Source: JTS-AC122 sp050246015
Lineage (GTDB): Bacteria > Planctomycetota > Phycisphaerae > Phycisphaerales > UBA1924
Length of the DNA stretch: 28,440 nucleotides
Direction of reading: 5' to 3'
Assembly: GCA_050246015.1 (NCBI GenBank)
Contig: JBFWWU010000033.1
Coordinates: 1-28,440 of the forward strand
Shown here: positions 15,808 through 22,455 of the stretch, piece by piece
How the letters are laid out: the number at the start of each line of letters is the position of its first letter
How positions within the stretch are numbered: the stretch's first letter is position 1
Position numbers and translations under genes: made by a program
The notes under the pieces: generated by a model
What the model saw: only the letters and a program-made list of their open reading frames with translations
The model's database searches: none
Told to the model about the DNA's origin: nothing

Positions 15808-17688
15808 CTACCGGGCGTGGTGGGAGAGGCACCGGTCGAAGCGGCGCAGCGTTGAGTCGCGACCGAGGACGGCGAGGGACTCGGCCAGGGGCGGGGTGAC
15901 GGCGGAGCCGGCGATGGCGACGCGGATGGGCTGGGCGAGGGGGCCGAGGTTGACGCCCTTGTCGGTGACGAACCCGTTGGCACGGGCGAAGGACTCCATG
16001 GCGGCGTGGATGGATTCGGGGGTCCAGGGATCGAGCGAGGCTAGCACGGGACGGAACTGGGCGAGGAGTTTCAGGCCGGCGTGGTCGGCGGCGAGGAGGT
16101 TCTTGTCGGCGGCGGCTTCGTCGAAGTGCGTTGAGTCGTCGGGGCGGACGAGGAATGAGGCGGCGGCGTTGGCGTCGCGGAAGATTTTGGCGCGCTGCTT
16201 GACGGCGGCGGCGAGCCAGAGGCGACGGCGGGGGTCGCGCAGGGCGGCGGCGATGGTGGCGGGCTGGCCGCGGTGTGGTTCGGGCTGCTCGCGATGGAGC
16301 CAGTGCTCCCAGCGGTCGGCGAACTGCTCGTGGGTCATGGCGCCGAGGTAGTCGGCGCTAAAGGCAAGGAGTTTCTGGCGGTCGAAGCGGGCGTTGGTGG
16401 CGCCGATGCGCTCGATGGAGAAGTTATTGGCGAGGAAGGTGCGGTCAAACTTTTCGAGGTCCTTGCCGTCGGCGAGTTTCATGCCGGGGTTCCAGCCGAG
16501 GAGGCCGAGGAAGTTGACGATGGCCTCGGGGACGTAGCCGGCCTCGCGGAAGTCGGAGACTTCGATCTCGGGGAGTGCGATGGCGAGAGCGGAGGCGATG
16601 CGCTCGGCGGTGTCGATGGAGTCGTTGTCCTTGCTAAGGAATGCTCGCACATGGGCGACGGGGAGCACGAGCAGGTCGGCGGCCTGCTGCTCGGAGTTGC
16701 CCTTCTTGATCCATGCTTGGAGGGCCTGACGAGCGGACTTGGCCTTGTCGCGTTTGCTCATCTTGGTGGCGTCCATGTTGAAGATGAGCGGGAGGTGGGC
16801 GTACTGGGGGATGCGGAAGGGTGTGCCGGGGGGAGGAGAGGAAGAAGAAGAGGCAGGCGGGACGCCTGCCCCACGAGATGGGGTAGGAAGAGGCGAGGGG
16901 AGATCGATGCGGGTGAGGGCTTTCTGGAGTGCGACGTGTCGCGGGGTGTTGTTGAGGTGTTCCTGGGCGCGCATGACGTGGGTGATGCCCATGAGTTCGT
17001 CGTCGATGACAACGGCGAAGTGGTAGGTGGGGAAGCCGTCGGCTTTGCGGATGACGAAGTCGTCGATGCCGCCCTCGCCGTGCTTGTAGTGGATGCGACC
17101 CAGGACGAGGTCGTCGACGATGATGTCCTGGTCGGGCATGAGGAAGCGGACGACGTAGGGGGTGCCGGCGGCGTCGGCGTGCTTCATGGCGGCCAGGCGG
17201 GCGTCGGGGGTGGGGTACTGAAGAGCGGCGGCGCGGTCGTAGCGGTAGGTCTGCTTGGCGGCGACGGCGGCCTTGCGTTTGGCCTCGAGTTCGTCGGGGG
17301 ATTCGAAGGCGGGGTAGGCGCGGCCGAGGGAGACGAGGTGGAGGATGTAGGCGTTGTAGATGTGGACGCGCTGGGCCTGGAAGAAGGGAGCGACACGGCG
17401 CGGGTCGCCGCCGAGTGATTTGGGTGGGGAGCCAGTGCTTTGCAGAGCGGTGCCGGCGATGGGGAGGGAGGGGCCTTCGTCCCAATCGATGCCGAGCCAG
17501 GCGAGGTCGTCCATGATGCCGCGGGCGGACTCGTCGGAGGAGCGGGCCTGGTCGGTGTCCTCGATGCGGAGGAGGAAGTGGCCCTGGTGCTTTTTGGCGA
17601 AGGCCCAGCAGAAGAGGGCGGTGCGGGCGCCGCCGATGTGGAGGTGCCCGGTGGGGGAGGGAGCGAATCGGGTGACGATGAGGCTCAT
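15808..17688 (-). CDS. gltX: Glutamyl-tRNA synthetase with three internal insertions
   Basis: This cytoplasmic class I synthetase charges tRNA-Glu (and often tRNA-Gln). It has the HIGH motif (PTGHLHIGG, 12-20) and KMSKR (309-313), plus family blocks RIEDTDQARS, YVVRFLMP, GFPTYHFAVVIDDELMGITHVMR and FNMDATK. At 626 residues it exceeds the usual 470-500. Three extra stretches account for most of this. Residues about 80-101 (TGSPPKSLGGDPRRVAP) replace the short loop before the QAQRVHIY helix. Residues about 264-291, before IPQYAHLPLIF, contain AGVPPAS encoded by the palindromic repeat. Residues about 318-375 follow KMSKR. All are in frame and no catalytic block is lost, so the enzyme is probably active. 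ATG 17688 is fixed by the N-terminal motif, yet no ribosome-binding site is visible and an 8-bp tandem array begins 8 bases upstream. Confidence 0.95.
   Translation of the reverse strand: MSLIVTRFAPSPTGHLHIGGARTALFCWAFAKKHQGHFLLRIEDTDQARSSDESARGIMDDLAWLGIDWDEGPSLPIAGTALQSTGSPPKSLGGDPRRVAPFFQAQRVHIYNAYILHLVSLGRAYPAFESPDELEAKRKAAVAAKQTYRYDRAAALQYPTPDARLAAMKHADAAGTPYVVRFLMPDQDIIVDDLVLGRIHYKHGEGGIDDFVIRKADGFPTYHFAVVIDDELMGITHVMRAQEHLNNTPRHVALQKALTRIDLPSPLPTPSRGAGVPPASSSSSPPPGTPFRIPQYAHLPLIFNMDATKMSKRDKAKSARQALQAWIKKGNSEQQAADLLVLPVAHVRAFLSKDNDSIDTAERIASALAIALPEIEVSDFREAGYVPEAIVNFLGLLGWNPGMKLADGKDLEKFDRTFLANNFSIERIGATNARFDRQKLLAFSADYLGAMTHEQFADRWEHWLHREQPEPHRGQPATIAAALRDPRRRLWLAAAVKQRAKIFRDANAAASFLVRPDDSTHFDEAAADKNLLAADHAGLKLLAQFRPVLASLDPWTPESIHAAMESFARANGFVTDKGVNLGPLAQPIRVAIAGSAVTPPLAESLAVLGRDSTLRRFDRCLSHHAR
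16848..16874. repeat. Interspersed palindromic repeat, copy 2, inside gltX
   Basis: GGCAGGCG (16852-16859), GGA, CGCCTGCC (16863-16870) forms a perfect 8-bp hairpin with a 3-base loop. It shares 21 identical bases plus CCAC with copy 1 at 8641. In the gltX frame it encodes GVPPAS within a loop of the enzyme. Confidence 0.72.
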
Positions 17689-17696
17689 GGGGAAGG

Positions 17697-17969
17697 GATC
17701 GAGGGATCGAGGGATCGAGGGATCGAGGGATCGAGGGATCGAGGGATCGAGGGATCGAGGGATCGAGGGATCGAGGGATCGAGGGATCGAGGGATCGAGG
17801 GATCGAGGGATCGAGGGATCGAGGGATCGAGNNNNNNNNNNGATCGAGGGATCGAGGGATCGAGGGATCGAGGGATCGAGGGATCGAGGGATCGAGGGAT
17901 CGAGGGATCGAGGGATCGAGGGATCGAGGGATCGAGGGATCGAGGGATCGAGGGATCGAGGGATCGAGA
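17697..17969. repeat. GATCGAGG 8-bp tandem array
   Basis: About 17 units before and 16 units after a run of ten N, all essentially identical (the last is GATCGAGA). In every frame the 8-bp period gives an 8-residue peptide repeat (SIPRSLDP on one strand, RDRGIEGS on the other), so spurious frames run through it. The array lies between the gltX start (17688) and nuoC (18057), adjoining the gltX start codon. True length is unknown because of the gap. Confidence 0.97.
17832..17841. other. Assembly gap (10 N) within the tandem array
   Basis: Ten undetermined bases interrupt the array, and the 8-bp phase shifts by one across it. The gap length is therefore probably a placeholder and the real copy number is larger or unresolved. 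Confidence 0.98.
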
Positions 17970-18056
17970 GGGGTGAATACTATCGCGTGAGAAGTTGACG
18001 CCTCGGCGTGTGCCGGTTGGGCGCGTAGACTTTCGCGGTCGATTTTGGAGCACCCT

Positions 18057-18632
18057 GTGTCCGGCACACCAATTCCCCCGAGCATTGATCATCCGACGTT
18101 CGCGGCGTTGCGAGAGAAGTTTCCGGTATCGGGCGGGAAGAAGTTCCGCGCGACGGAGTTTCGGGGGCTTTCGACGCTGGTGGTGGAGGCGGGGGATTTG
18201 CACGAGGTGATGGAGTTTCTCAAAGGACATCCGGCGACGGGGTACGGGTTCCTGGCCGACGTCGTGGGGATCGACTACCTGAACTACCCGGCGGCGATGC
18301 CGGGACGGTTCGCGGTGGTGTACAACCTGATCGCGTTTGAACGAGACGACCGGTTCTTCGTGAAGACGTTTTTGGATCCGTCGATGCCGACGGACGGGAC
18401 GGAGGACGACCCGGCGCTGTATCTCGATTCGGTGACGGATATATGGCCGGGGGCGGAGTGGATGGAGCGGGAAGTGTTCGACATGCTGGGGATCCGGTTC
18501 CGGAATCATCCGGACCATCGGCGGATCCTGACGTGGGAGGAGTACCCGGGGCACCCGCTGCGGAAGGATTATCCGCTGCGCGGGCGCGGGGAGCGGGAGA
18601 CGTACTCGATCGTGGATCGCACGTCGGCATAA
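18057..18632 (+). CDS. nuoC: NADH-quinone oxidoreductase subunit C (complex I 30 kDa family)
   Basis: This is a 191-residue peripheral-arm subunit of respiratory complex I, which couples NADH oxidation to quinone reduction and proton pumping. The family signature WMEREVFDMLGIRF..HPDHRRIL (about 135-158) is followed by YPGHPLRKDYPL. Upstream FLADVVGIDYLN and FAVVYNLIAF are also typical. I prefer GTG 18057, six bases after GGAG (18047-18050). A TTG at 18045 would overlap that site, and the first clearly conserved residues come well after either start. It is unusual that neither nuoB nor nuoD is adjacent; the next gene is a recombinase seven bases or more downstream. The other complex I genes must be elsewhere, or the operon has been split. 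Confidence 0.9.
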   Translation: MSGTPIPPSIDHPTFAALREKFPVSGGKKFRATEFRGLSTLVVEAGDLHEVMEFLKGHPATGYGFLADVVGIDYLNYPAAMPGRFAVVYNLIAFERDDRFFVKTFLDPSMPTDGTEDDPALYLDSVTDIWPGAEWMEREVFDMLGIRFRNHPDHRRILTWEEYPGHPLRKDYPLRGRGERETYSIVDRTSA

Positions 18633-18725
18633 GGAGGGGTGAGAAGGGGCGTCGGCGGCGGCGGGGCGCGTCGCGGAGGGATGGCGCTGCGATGGAAAGA
18701 TGGACGGGGGGTGGGCGGCGTGCCG

Positions 18726-19742
18726 ATGAGAGGCGGAGTGTCGAAGGAGCGCGATCGAGTCGGGGCGCTGGTGACGCCGGAGCAGGCGCGGGTGGTGTCG
18801 CTGTTCCTGGGGTACTTGAAGGTTGAATGCGGGTTGTCGGAGAACACGCTTCTGGCGTACGAGCGGGATGTGCGCGACCTGATGGGGCACCTGGCGAGCG
18901 AGGGGAAGCCGGACGTGACGGGCATGACGGGGCGTGACCTGGCGGAGCATCTGTCGGACCTGCGGACGCAGCGGGGTCATTCGTCGGCGACGATCACGCG
19001 GCACATGGCGACGATCCGCGTGCTGTGCCGATGGATGATCACGACGGGGAGGATCTCGGCGGATCCGTCTGAAGTGCTGGAGCGACCGACACGGTGGCGG
19101 AACCTGCCGGGGCTGCTGTCGCCGAGGCAGGTGAGGGCGCTGCTGGAAGCGCCGAAGATGGTGGAGGCGGGAGCGGGGCTGCGGCGCAACGGCGCGACGA
19201 AGAACCCGTCGCGGCTGGAGGCGCTGCGGCTTCGGGACCTGGCGCTGCTGGAACTGCTGTACGCGTGCGGGCTGCGTGCGAGCGAGGCGGCGACGCTGGC
19301 GGTGAACGATTACAAGGCGGGGCTGGGGGTGGTCATGGTGACGGGGAAGGGGAACAAGCAGCGGCTGGTGCCGGTGGGGAAGCCGGCGCAGGCGGCGGTG
19401 GCGGCGTATCTGCGGGGCGGGCGGCCGGTGCTGGCGAAGCCGGGGGAGGAGGACACGGGGCGGATGCTGCTATCGGCGAGCGGGAAGCCGCTGGAGCGGG
19501 TGGCGGTGTGGCAAGTGGTGAAGAAGCACGCGAGGCGGAGCGGGGTGGAGGGGCGCGGGCAGCGGGTGTACCCGCACGCGCTGCGGCACTCGTTCGCGAC
19601 GCACCTGCTGATGGGCGGGGCGGACCTGCGGGTGGTGCAGGAGATGCTGGGGCACGCGGATATCGCGACGACGCAGATCTACACGCACGTGGACTCGTCG
19701 CGGCTGCGGGAGGTGCAGAAGAAGTTTCATCCGAGGCCGTAG
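18726..19742 (+). CDS. xerD: Site-specific tyrosine recombinase, XerD type
   Basis: This is a 338-residue recombinase; XerC/XerD resolve chromosome dimers at dif. An N-terminal SAM-like domain (about 20-110, FLGYLKVECGLSENTLLAYERD) precedes the catalytic domain. All catalytic residues are visible: Arg184 (GLRASEA), Lys208 (GKGNKQRLVPVG), His284 and Arg287 (HALRHSFATHLL), His310 (GHADIATTQIYTHV) and Tyr319. GKGNKxRLVPxG and TTQIYTHV favour XerD over XerC. A segment of about 20 residues around 144-164 (VEAGAGLRRNGATKNPSRLE) lengthens the linker before the catalytic Arg. The start is uncertain: GTG 18639 and ATG 18681 are in frame, but their purine-rich sites lie too close to the start codon. 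Being next to other housekeeping genes, with no phage genes nearby, it is probably the chromosomal enzyme, not a mobile-element integrase. Confidence 0.92.
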   Translation: MRGGVSKERDRVGALVTPEQARVVSLFLGYLKVECGLSENTLLAYERDVRDLMGHLASEGKPDVTGMTGRDLAEHLSDLRTQRGHSSATITRHMATIRVLCRWMITTGRISADPSEVLERPTRWRNLPGLLSPRQVRALLEAPKMVEAGAGLRRNGATKNPSRLEALRLRDLALLELLYACGLRASEAATLAVNDYKAGLGVVMVTGKGNKQRLVPVGKPAQAAVAAYLRGGRPVLAKPGEEDTGRMLLSASGKPLERVAVWQVVKKHARRSGVEGRGQRVYPHALRHSFATHLLMGGADLRVVQEMLGHADIATTQIYTHVDSSRLREVQKKFHPRP

Positions 19743-19788
19743 GTGAGAAACGGCGGGCGTGAGGGGAACGGGGCGGCGGGGGGATCGG

Positions 19789-19822
19789 AAAAGCGCGGCG
19801 TGCGGAGGTGGCCGCACGCCGC
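19789..19822 (-). terminator. Intrinsic terminator between pstS and xerD (minus orientation favoured)
   Basis: An 11-bp perfect stem (GCGGCGTGCGG 19795-19805 with CCGCACGCCGC 19812-19822) has a 6-base loop. On the minus strand only a short T4 tract follows (A4 at 19789-19792). It lies between convergent xerD and pstS and may act in both directions. Confidence 0.7.
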
Positions 19823-19914
19823 GAGGTGTATTGAGGAACGAAGCGGGTCGTCGCGGGGGCCGGGCTGGCGCGACCGATGGGGGTCAGCGGCGAGGGGCGG
19901 CCCGGGCGGACGGG

Positions 19915-20964
19915 TTACTTGTAGGTCTTTTCGAGGGAGCCGTGGATGCTCTTGCCGGCGGCGTCCATGAACTGCGAGCCGGTGCGGAGGGCGGTGAAGT
20001 TGGCCTTGGCGCGGGAGATGACCTCGCTGGGGATGGCGACGTAGCCGACTTCTTCGGAGAGTTTGGCGGTCTGATCGAGGTAGAAGTTGACGAAGGCGGC
20101 GACTTCCTTGCGTGCGGCGGACTTCTTGTTCACATAGATGAAGAGAGGACGGCTGAAGGGGGCGTAGGAGCCGTCGTTGATGGTCTCGTGGGTCGGGGTG
20201 ATGGCGCCGGCGCCCTTGCCGGCGTCGATGGGGACGACCTTGAGTTTGTCCTTGTTCTCGACGAAGTAGGCGAAGCCGAAGAAACCGATGGCGGCGTCGT
20301 CGCCTTCGACACCCTTGACCAGGACGTTATCGTCCTCGGAAACGGACATATCGGGTCGAACGGCGCCGTCCTTGCCGGCGAGGACTTCCTTGAAGTAGTC
20401 GAAGGTACCGGAGTCGGTGCCGGGGGCGAAGAACTTGATGGGCTTGTCGGGCCAGGTGGGGCGAACGTCCTTCCAGGTCATGACGCCGGGCTTGGCGGGG
20501 TAGGTGGGCTTGCCGTCCTTTTCGCCGGTCTTCTGGAGGATGAAGATCGTCTTGAGTTCATCGACGGTAAGGTGATCGACCCAGGTGTTCTTGGTGTTGA
20601 CGACGAACGAGAGGCCGTCGAAGGCGACGGGGAGTTCGATGTACTCGATGCCCTTCTGGGCGCACTTGTCGGCTTCCTCCTTCTTGATGGGGCGTGAGGC
20701 GTCGGAGATGTCGGTTTCGCCGATGGAGAACTTTTTGAACCCGCCGCCGGTGCCCGAGATTCCGACGGTGACGTTGACGTTGGGAGCGACTTTCTTGAAC
20801 TCTTCGGCGACCGCTTCGGTGATGGGGTAGACGGTGGAGGAGCCATCGATTTTGATGTTGCCTGTGAGCCGGGCGGTGGGCTGGGAGGCCGCGTGAGCGA
20901 CCGCCGCGGCCGAGGCAGCGGCGAGGATTCCGACCGCGAGGACTGAAGTGAAGATTCGTTTCAT
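19915..20964 (-). CDS. pstS: Periplasmic phosphate-binding protein PstS
   Basis: This 349-residue substrate-binding protein of the high-affinity Pst phosphate ABC transporter acts in the periplasm. ATG 20964 has AGGAG eight bases upstream and begins a signal peptide (MKRIFTSVLAVGIL, cut near AHA-AS). Phosphate-contact motifs of the family are present: DGSSTVYPI (about 40-48), SGTGGGFKKF (about 70-79), DISDASRPI (about 85-93) and PGTDSGTFDYF (about 180-190). The pstC, pstA, pstB and phoU genes do not follow; the next gene downstream is convergent xerD. The protein is therefore encoded apart from its permease, perhaps as an extra or specialised binding protein. Control by PhoB is expected from the family, but only a single candidate half-site is visible. 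Confidence 0.95.
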   Translation of the reverse strand: MKRIFTSVLAVGILAAASAAAVAHAASQPTARLTGNIKIDGSSTVYPITEAVAEEFKKVAPNVNVTVGISGTGGGFKKFSIGETDISDASRPIKKEEADKCAQKGIEYIELPVAFDGLSFVVNTKNTWVDHLTVDELKTIFILQKTGEKDGKPTYPAKPGVMTWKDVRPTWPDKPIKFFAPGTDSGTFDYFKEVLAGKDGAVRPDMSVSEDDNVLVKGVEGDDAAIGFFGFAYFVENKDKLKVVPIDAGKGAGAITPTHETINDGSYAPFSRPLFIYVNKKSAARKEVAAFVNFYLDQTAKLSEEVGYVAIPSEVISRAKANFTALRTGSQFMDAAGKSIHGSLEKTYK

Positions 20965-21047
20965 GCGGTTCTCCTGTTGAAACCAGTGTGGGGGGCTTGA
21001 TCCATGACGCACCAAGTGACACGGACGAAGTATTGCAGGGCGGAGAA

Positions 21048-21054
21048 TTGACAG
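21048..21054 (-). promoter_or_regulatory. Possible PhoB half-site upstream of pstS
   Basis: On the minus strand CTGTCAA (complement of 21048-21054) lies about 85 bases before the pstS ATG and is followed 13 bases later by AATACT, a 4/6 match to a -10 box. The partner half-site 11 bases upstream matches at only three of seven positions, so this is a weak candidate. Confidence 0.25.
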
Positions 21055-21112
21055 GCCTCCAAGAGTGTGAAGAGTGCGCTAATCGTCTTAACAATGAGCG
21101 GAGGGGGCGGTA

Positions 21113-21196
21113 AACCACAACAGGTTGTGTTGCGTTGGCCTCGCGGCGGGGCTGACGGTCGAGCGCGACCGCCGGCTCGGATCGTTGGCAACGATC
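21113..21196. repeat. Two inverted repeats in the pstS upstream region
   Basis: AACCACAA (21113-21120) faces TTGTGTT (21125-21131) with one mismatch. GATCGTT (21180-21186) and AACGATC (21190-21196) form a perfect 7-bp palindrome with a 3-base centre. Neither is followed by a T-tract. They could be operators for pstS or a weak 3' structure of the lipoprotein gene that ends at 21237. Confidence 0.4.
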
Positions 21197-21236
21197 GAGG
21201 ATCGATGGCAGGCGTGGAGTCGGCGGGACGTGATGT

Positions 21237-21842
21237 TCAGCGGGTCTTGCCGATGACGACGGTCAGGCGGCTGCCGCACTCGACGGGCTTGGCATGGTCG
21301 GCGGGCTGGAAGGTACAGGCGATGAGGACTTCGGTGGTGGGGAGGCGATCGCCGATGGGCGGCGGGGAAGCGGGAGTGGCGTCAGGGGCTGAGGCGGCGG
21401 CGGTGGAAGGCTTGCGGGCGTCGCGGAGGTCGAGTTGGAAGGGGAAGATGGTGCCGGTCCAGGTGAGGGCCTGGAGGTGGGCGGCGTCGGACCAGGGGAT
21501 GGTCCAGGCGGCGAGGACGGTTCCGGAGGCGGGCTCGATGAGTCTGAAGATGAAGTCGCCTTCGGAGCGGATGGAGTAGGCGTAGTTGGTGTCGAAGAGG
21601 TAGACGGTGGCGGGGATGGTGTCGTAGTAACCGTTGCGGTCGCGGTCCTCGAGGACCTGGGCGACGGTGAAGACGACGCGGTTGACGTGCAGGCCGTCGG
21701 GCTGGGGGGGAATGGAGGCGGAGGGAGCGGGCTTCTGTGGCGGCCCTTCGGTGACACAGCCGGAGAGGGAGACGAGCGCGGTAGCGAGCAGGAGCCAGCG
21801 GGCGCGGACGGCGGGCGTGTGTCGCAGTGGTGATGGGCGCAT
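21237..21842 (-). CDS. Putative lipoprotein of unknown function
   Basis: This is a 201-residue protein. ATG 21842 starts a lipoprotein signal: hydrophobic LLLATALVSL, then lipobox LSGC with the acylated Cys at about residue 31. A Pro-rich spacer (KPAPSASIPPQP) precedes a probable beta-sandwich (VNRVVFTVAQVLEDRDRNGYYDTIPATVYLFD...). The DRDRNGYYD piece resembles a calcium-binding loop. An Ala/Pro-rich internal linker (about 140-160) separates a final strand set ending in SRLTVVIGKTR. I recognise no named family. It is the last gene of a probable three-gene unit with FUN14 and NfeD proteins (25-base gap), which suggests an envelope-associated role, but no function can be assigned. Confidence 0.75.
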   Translation of the reverse strand: MRPSPLRHTPAVRARWLLLATALVSLSGCVTEGPPQKPAPSASIPPQPDGLHVNRVVFTVAQVLEDRDRNGYYDTIPATVYLFDTNYAYSIRSEGDFIFRLIEPASGTVLAAWTIPWSDAAHLQALTWTGTIFPFQLDLRDARKPSTAAASAPDATPASPPPIGDRLPTTEVLIACTFQPADHAKPVECGSRLTVVIGKTR

Positions 21843-21867
21843 GATCTCTCTCGGAGGCGGGAAGGAG

Positions 21868-22407
21868 TTACTTTCGGCGGATGCCCAGGGCCATGCCGGT
21901 GAGACCGGCGCCGGCGGAAGGAAGGTAGCCCAGGACGAGGTCCTTGAGGGCGCCGGCCTCGCCCTTGATCCAGTCGGCGGCGTGCTGGAGGGAGGCGGTG
22001 ATGGCGTCGATGTTGAGTTGGAGGAGCCCGGCGCGCTGGAGGAGGAAGAGGCCGATGAGGATGACGCCGGTGACGAGGACGGCGGCCTTGAGCATTTTTC
22101 TGAATGCGTAGGCGATGCAGTATCCGGCGATGAAGCATCCGCCGAAGCGGGCGACGGCGGGAGCGGCCTGGTCAACGAGTCGGGGCTCTGGTGGCGGAGC
22201 GGACTGGGCGGAAGGGGCGGAGAAGCCACTGGCAAGAGAGGTGGCGGCTGGGCCGGCGGCGGGGGAGGAGGCGGCGGAGCGAGTGGCGAGTGAATAGACC
22301 CAGAGGGAGAGGCCGATGATGGTGACGCCGGTCATCGCGAGGAGGAGTTTGGAGCGCCAGAGCGGGGCGCGAGCGGGCGGGGGAGTGGCGTGAGCGGAGT
22401 CGGGCAC
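21868..22407 (-). CDS. FUN14 domain-like membrane protein
   Basis: This is a 179-residue membrane protein. After a short cytoplasmic N-terminus there is one transmembrane segment (about 20-42, LLLAMTGVTIIGLSLWVYSLA), then an Ala/Ser/Pro-rich spacer. The C-terminal domain starting near residue 88 (FGGCFIAGYCIAYAFRKMLKAAVLVTGVILIGLFLLQRAGLLQLN) has the small-residue-rich helix, basic turn and long hydrophobic helix of FUN14 proteins. In eukaryotes FUN14 proteins are mitochondrial outer-membrane mitophagy receptors; bacterial members have no established function. GTG 22407 follows GAGG at short spacing. Gaps of 48 and 25 bases to the NfeD and lipoprotein genes suggest cotranscription. Family call is by pattern only. 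Confidence 0.65.
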   Translation of the reverse strand: MPDSAHATPPPARAPLWRSKLLLAMTGVTIIGLSLWVYSLATRSAASSPAAGPAATSLASGFSAPSAQSAPPPEPRLVDQAAPAVARFGGCFIAGYCIAYAFRKMLKAAVLVTGVILIGLFLLQRAGLLQLNIDAITASLQHAADWIKGEAGALKDLVLGYLPSAGAGLTGMALGIRRK

Positions 22408-22455
22408 GGGGCCTCGCGAGTGAGAAGGAACACGGCCATCGCAGGAGAGAAACGA

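Noticed and set aside
16273..17418. 381-codon plus-strand frame opposite gltX
   Set aside because: Gly/Val/Asp-rich antisense shadow of the G-rich strand; gltX is unmistakable on the other strand.
17697..17969. Tandem array considered as a CRISPR array
   Set aside because: There are no spacers; the unit is only 8 bp and perfectly contiguous, and no cas genes are nearby.
16634..19004. Long minus-strand frames crossing the GATCGAGG array (16634-18085 and 17685-19004), encoding SIPRSLDP repeats
   Set aside because: An 8-bp repeat has no stop in these frames, so frames extend through it artificially. They overlap gltX, nuoC and xerD in wrong phases and cross the assembly gap.
18726..19742. Tyrosine recombinase considered as an integrase of a mobile element
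   Set aside because: The catalytic-site context is XerD-like, no attachment-site duplication, tRNA or phage gene is visible, and strand composition matches its neighbours.
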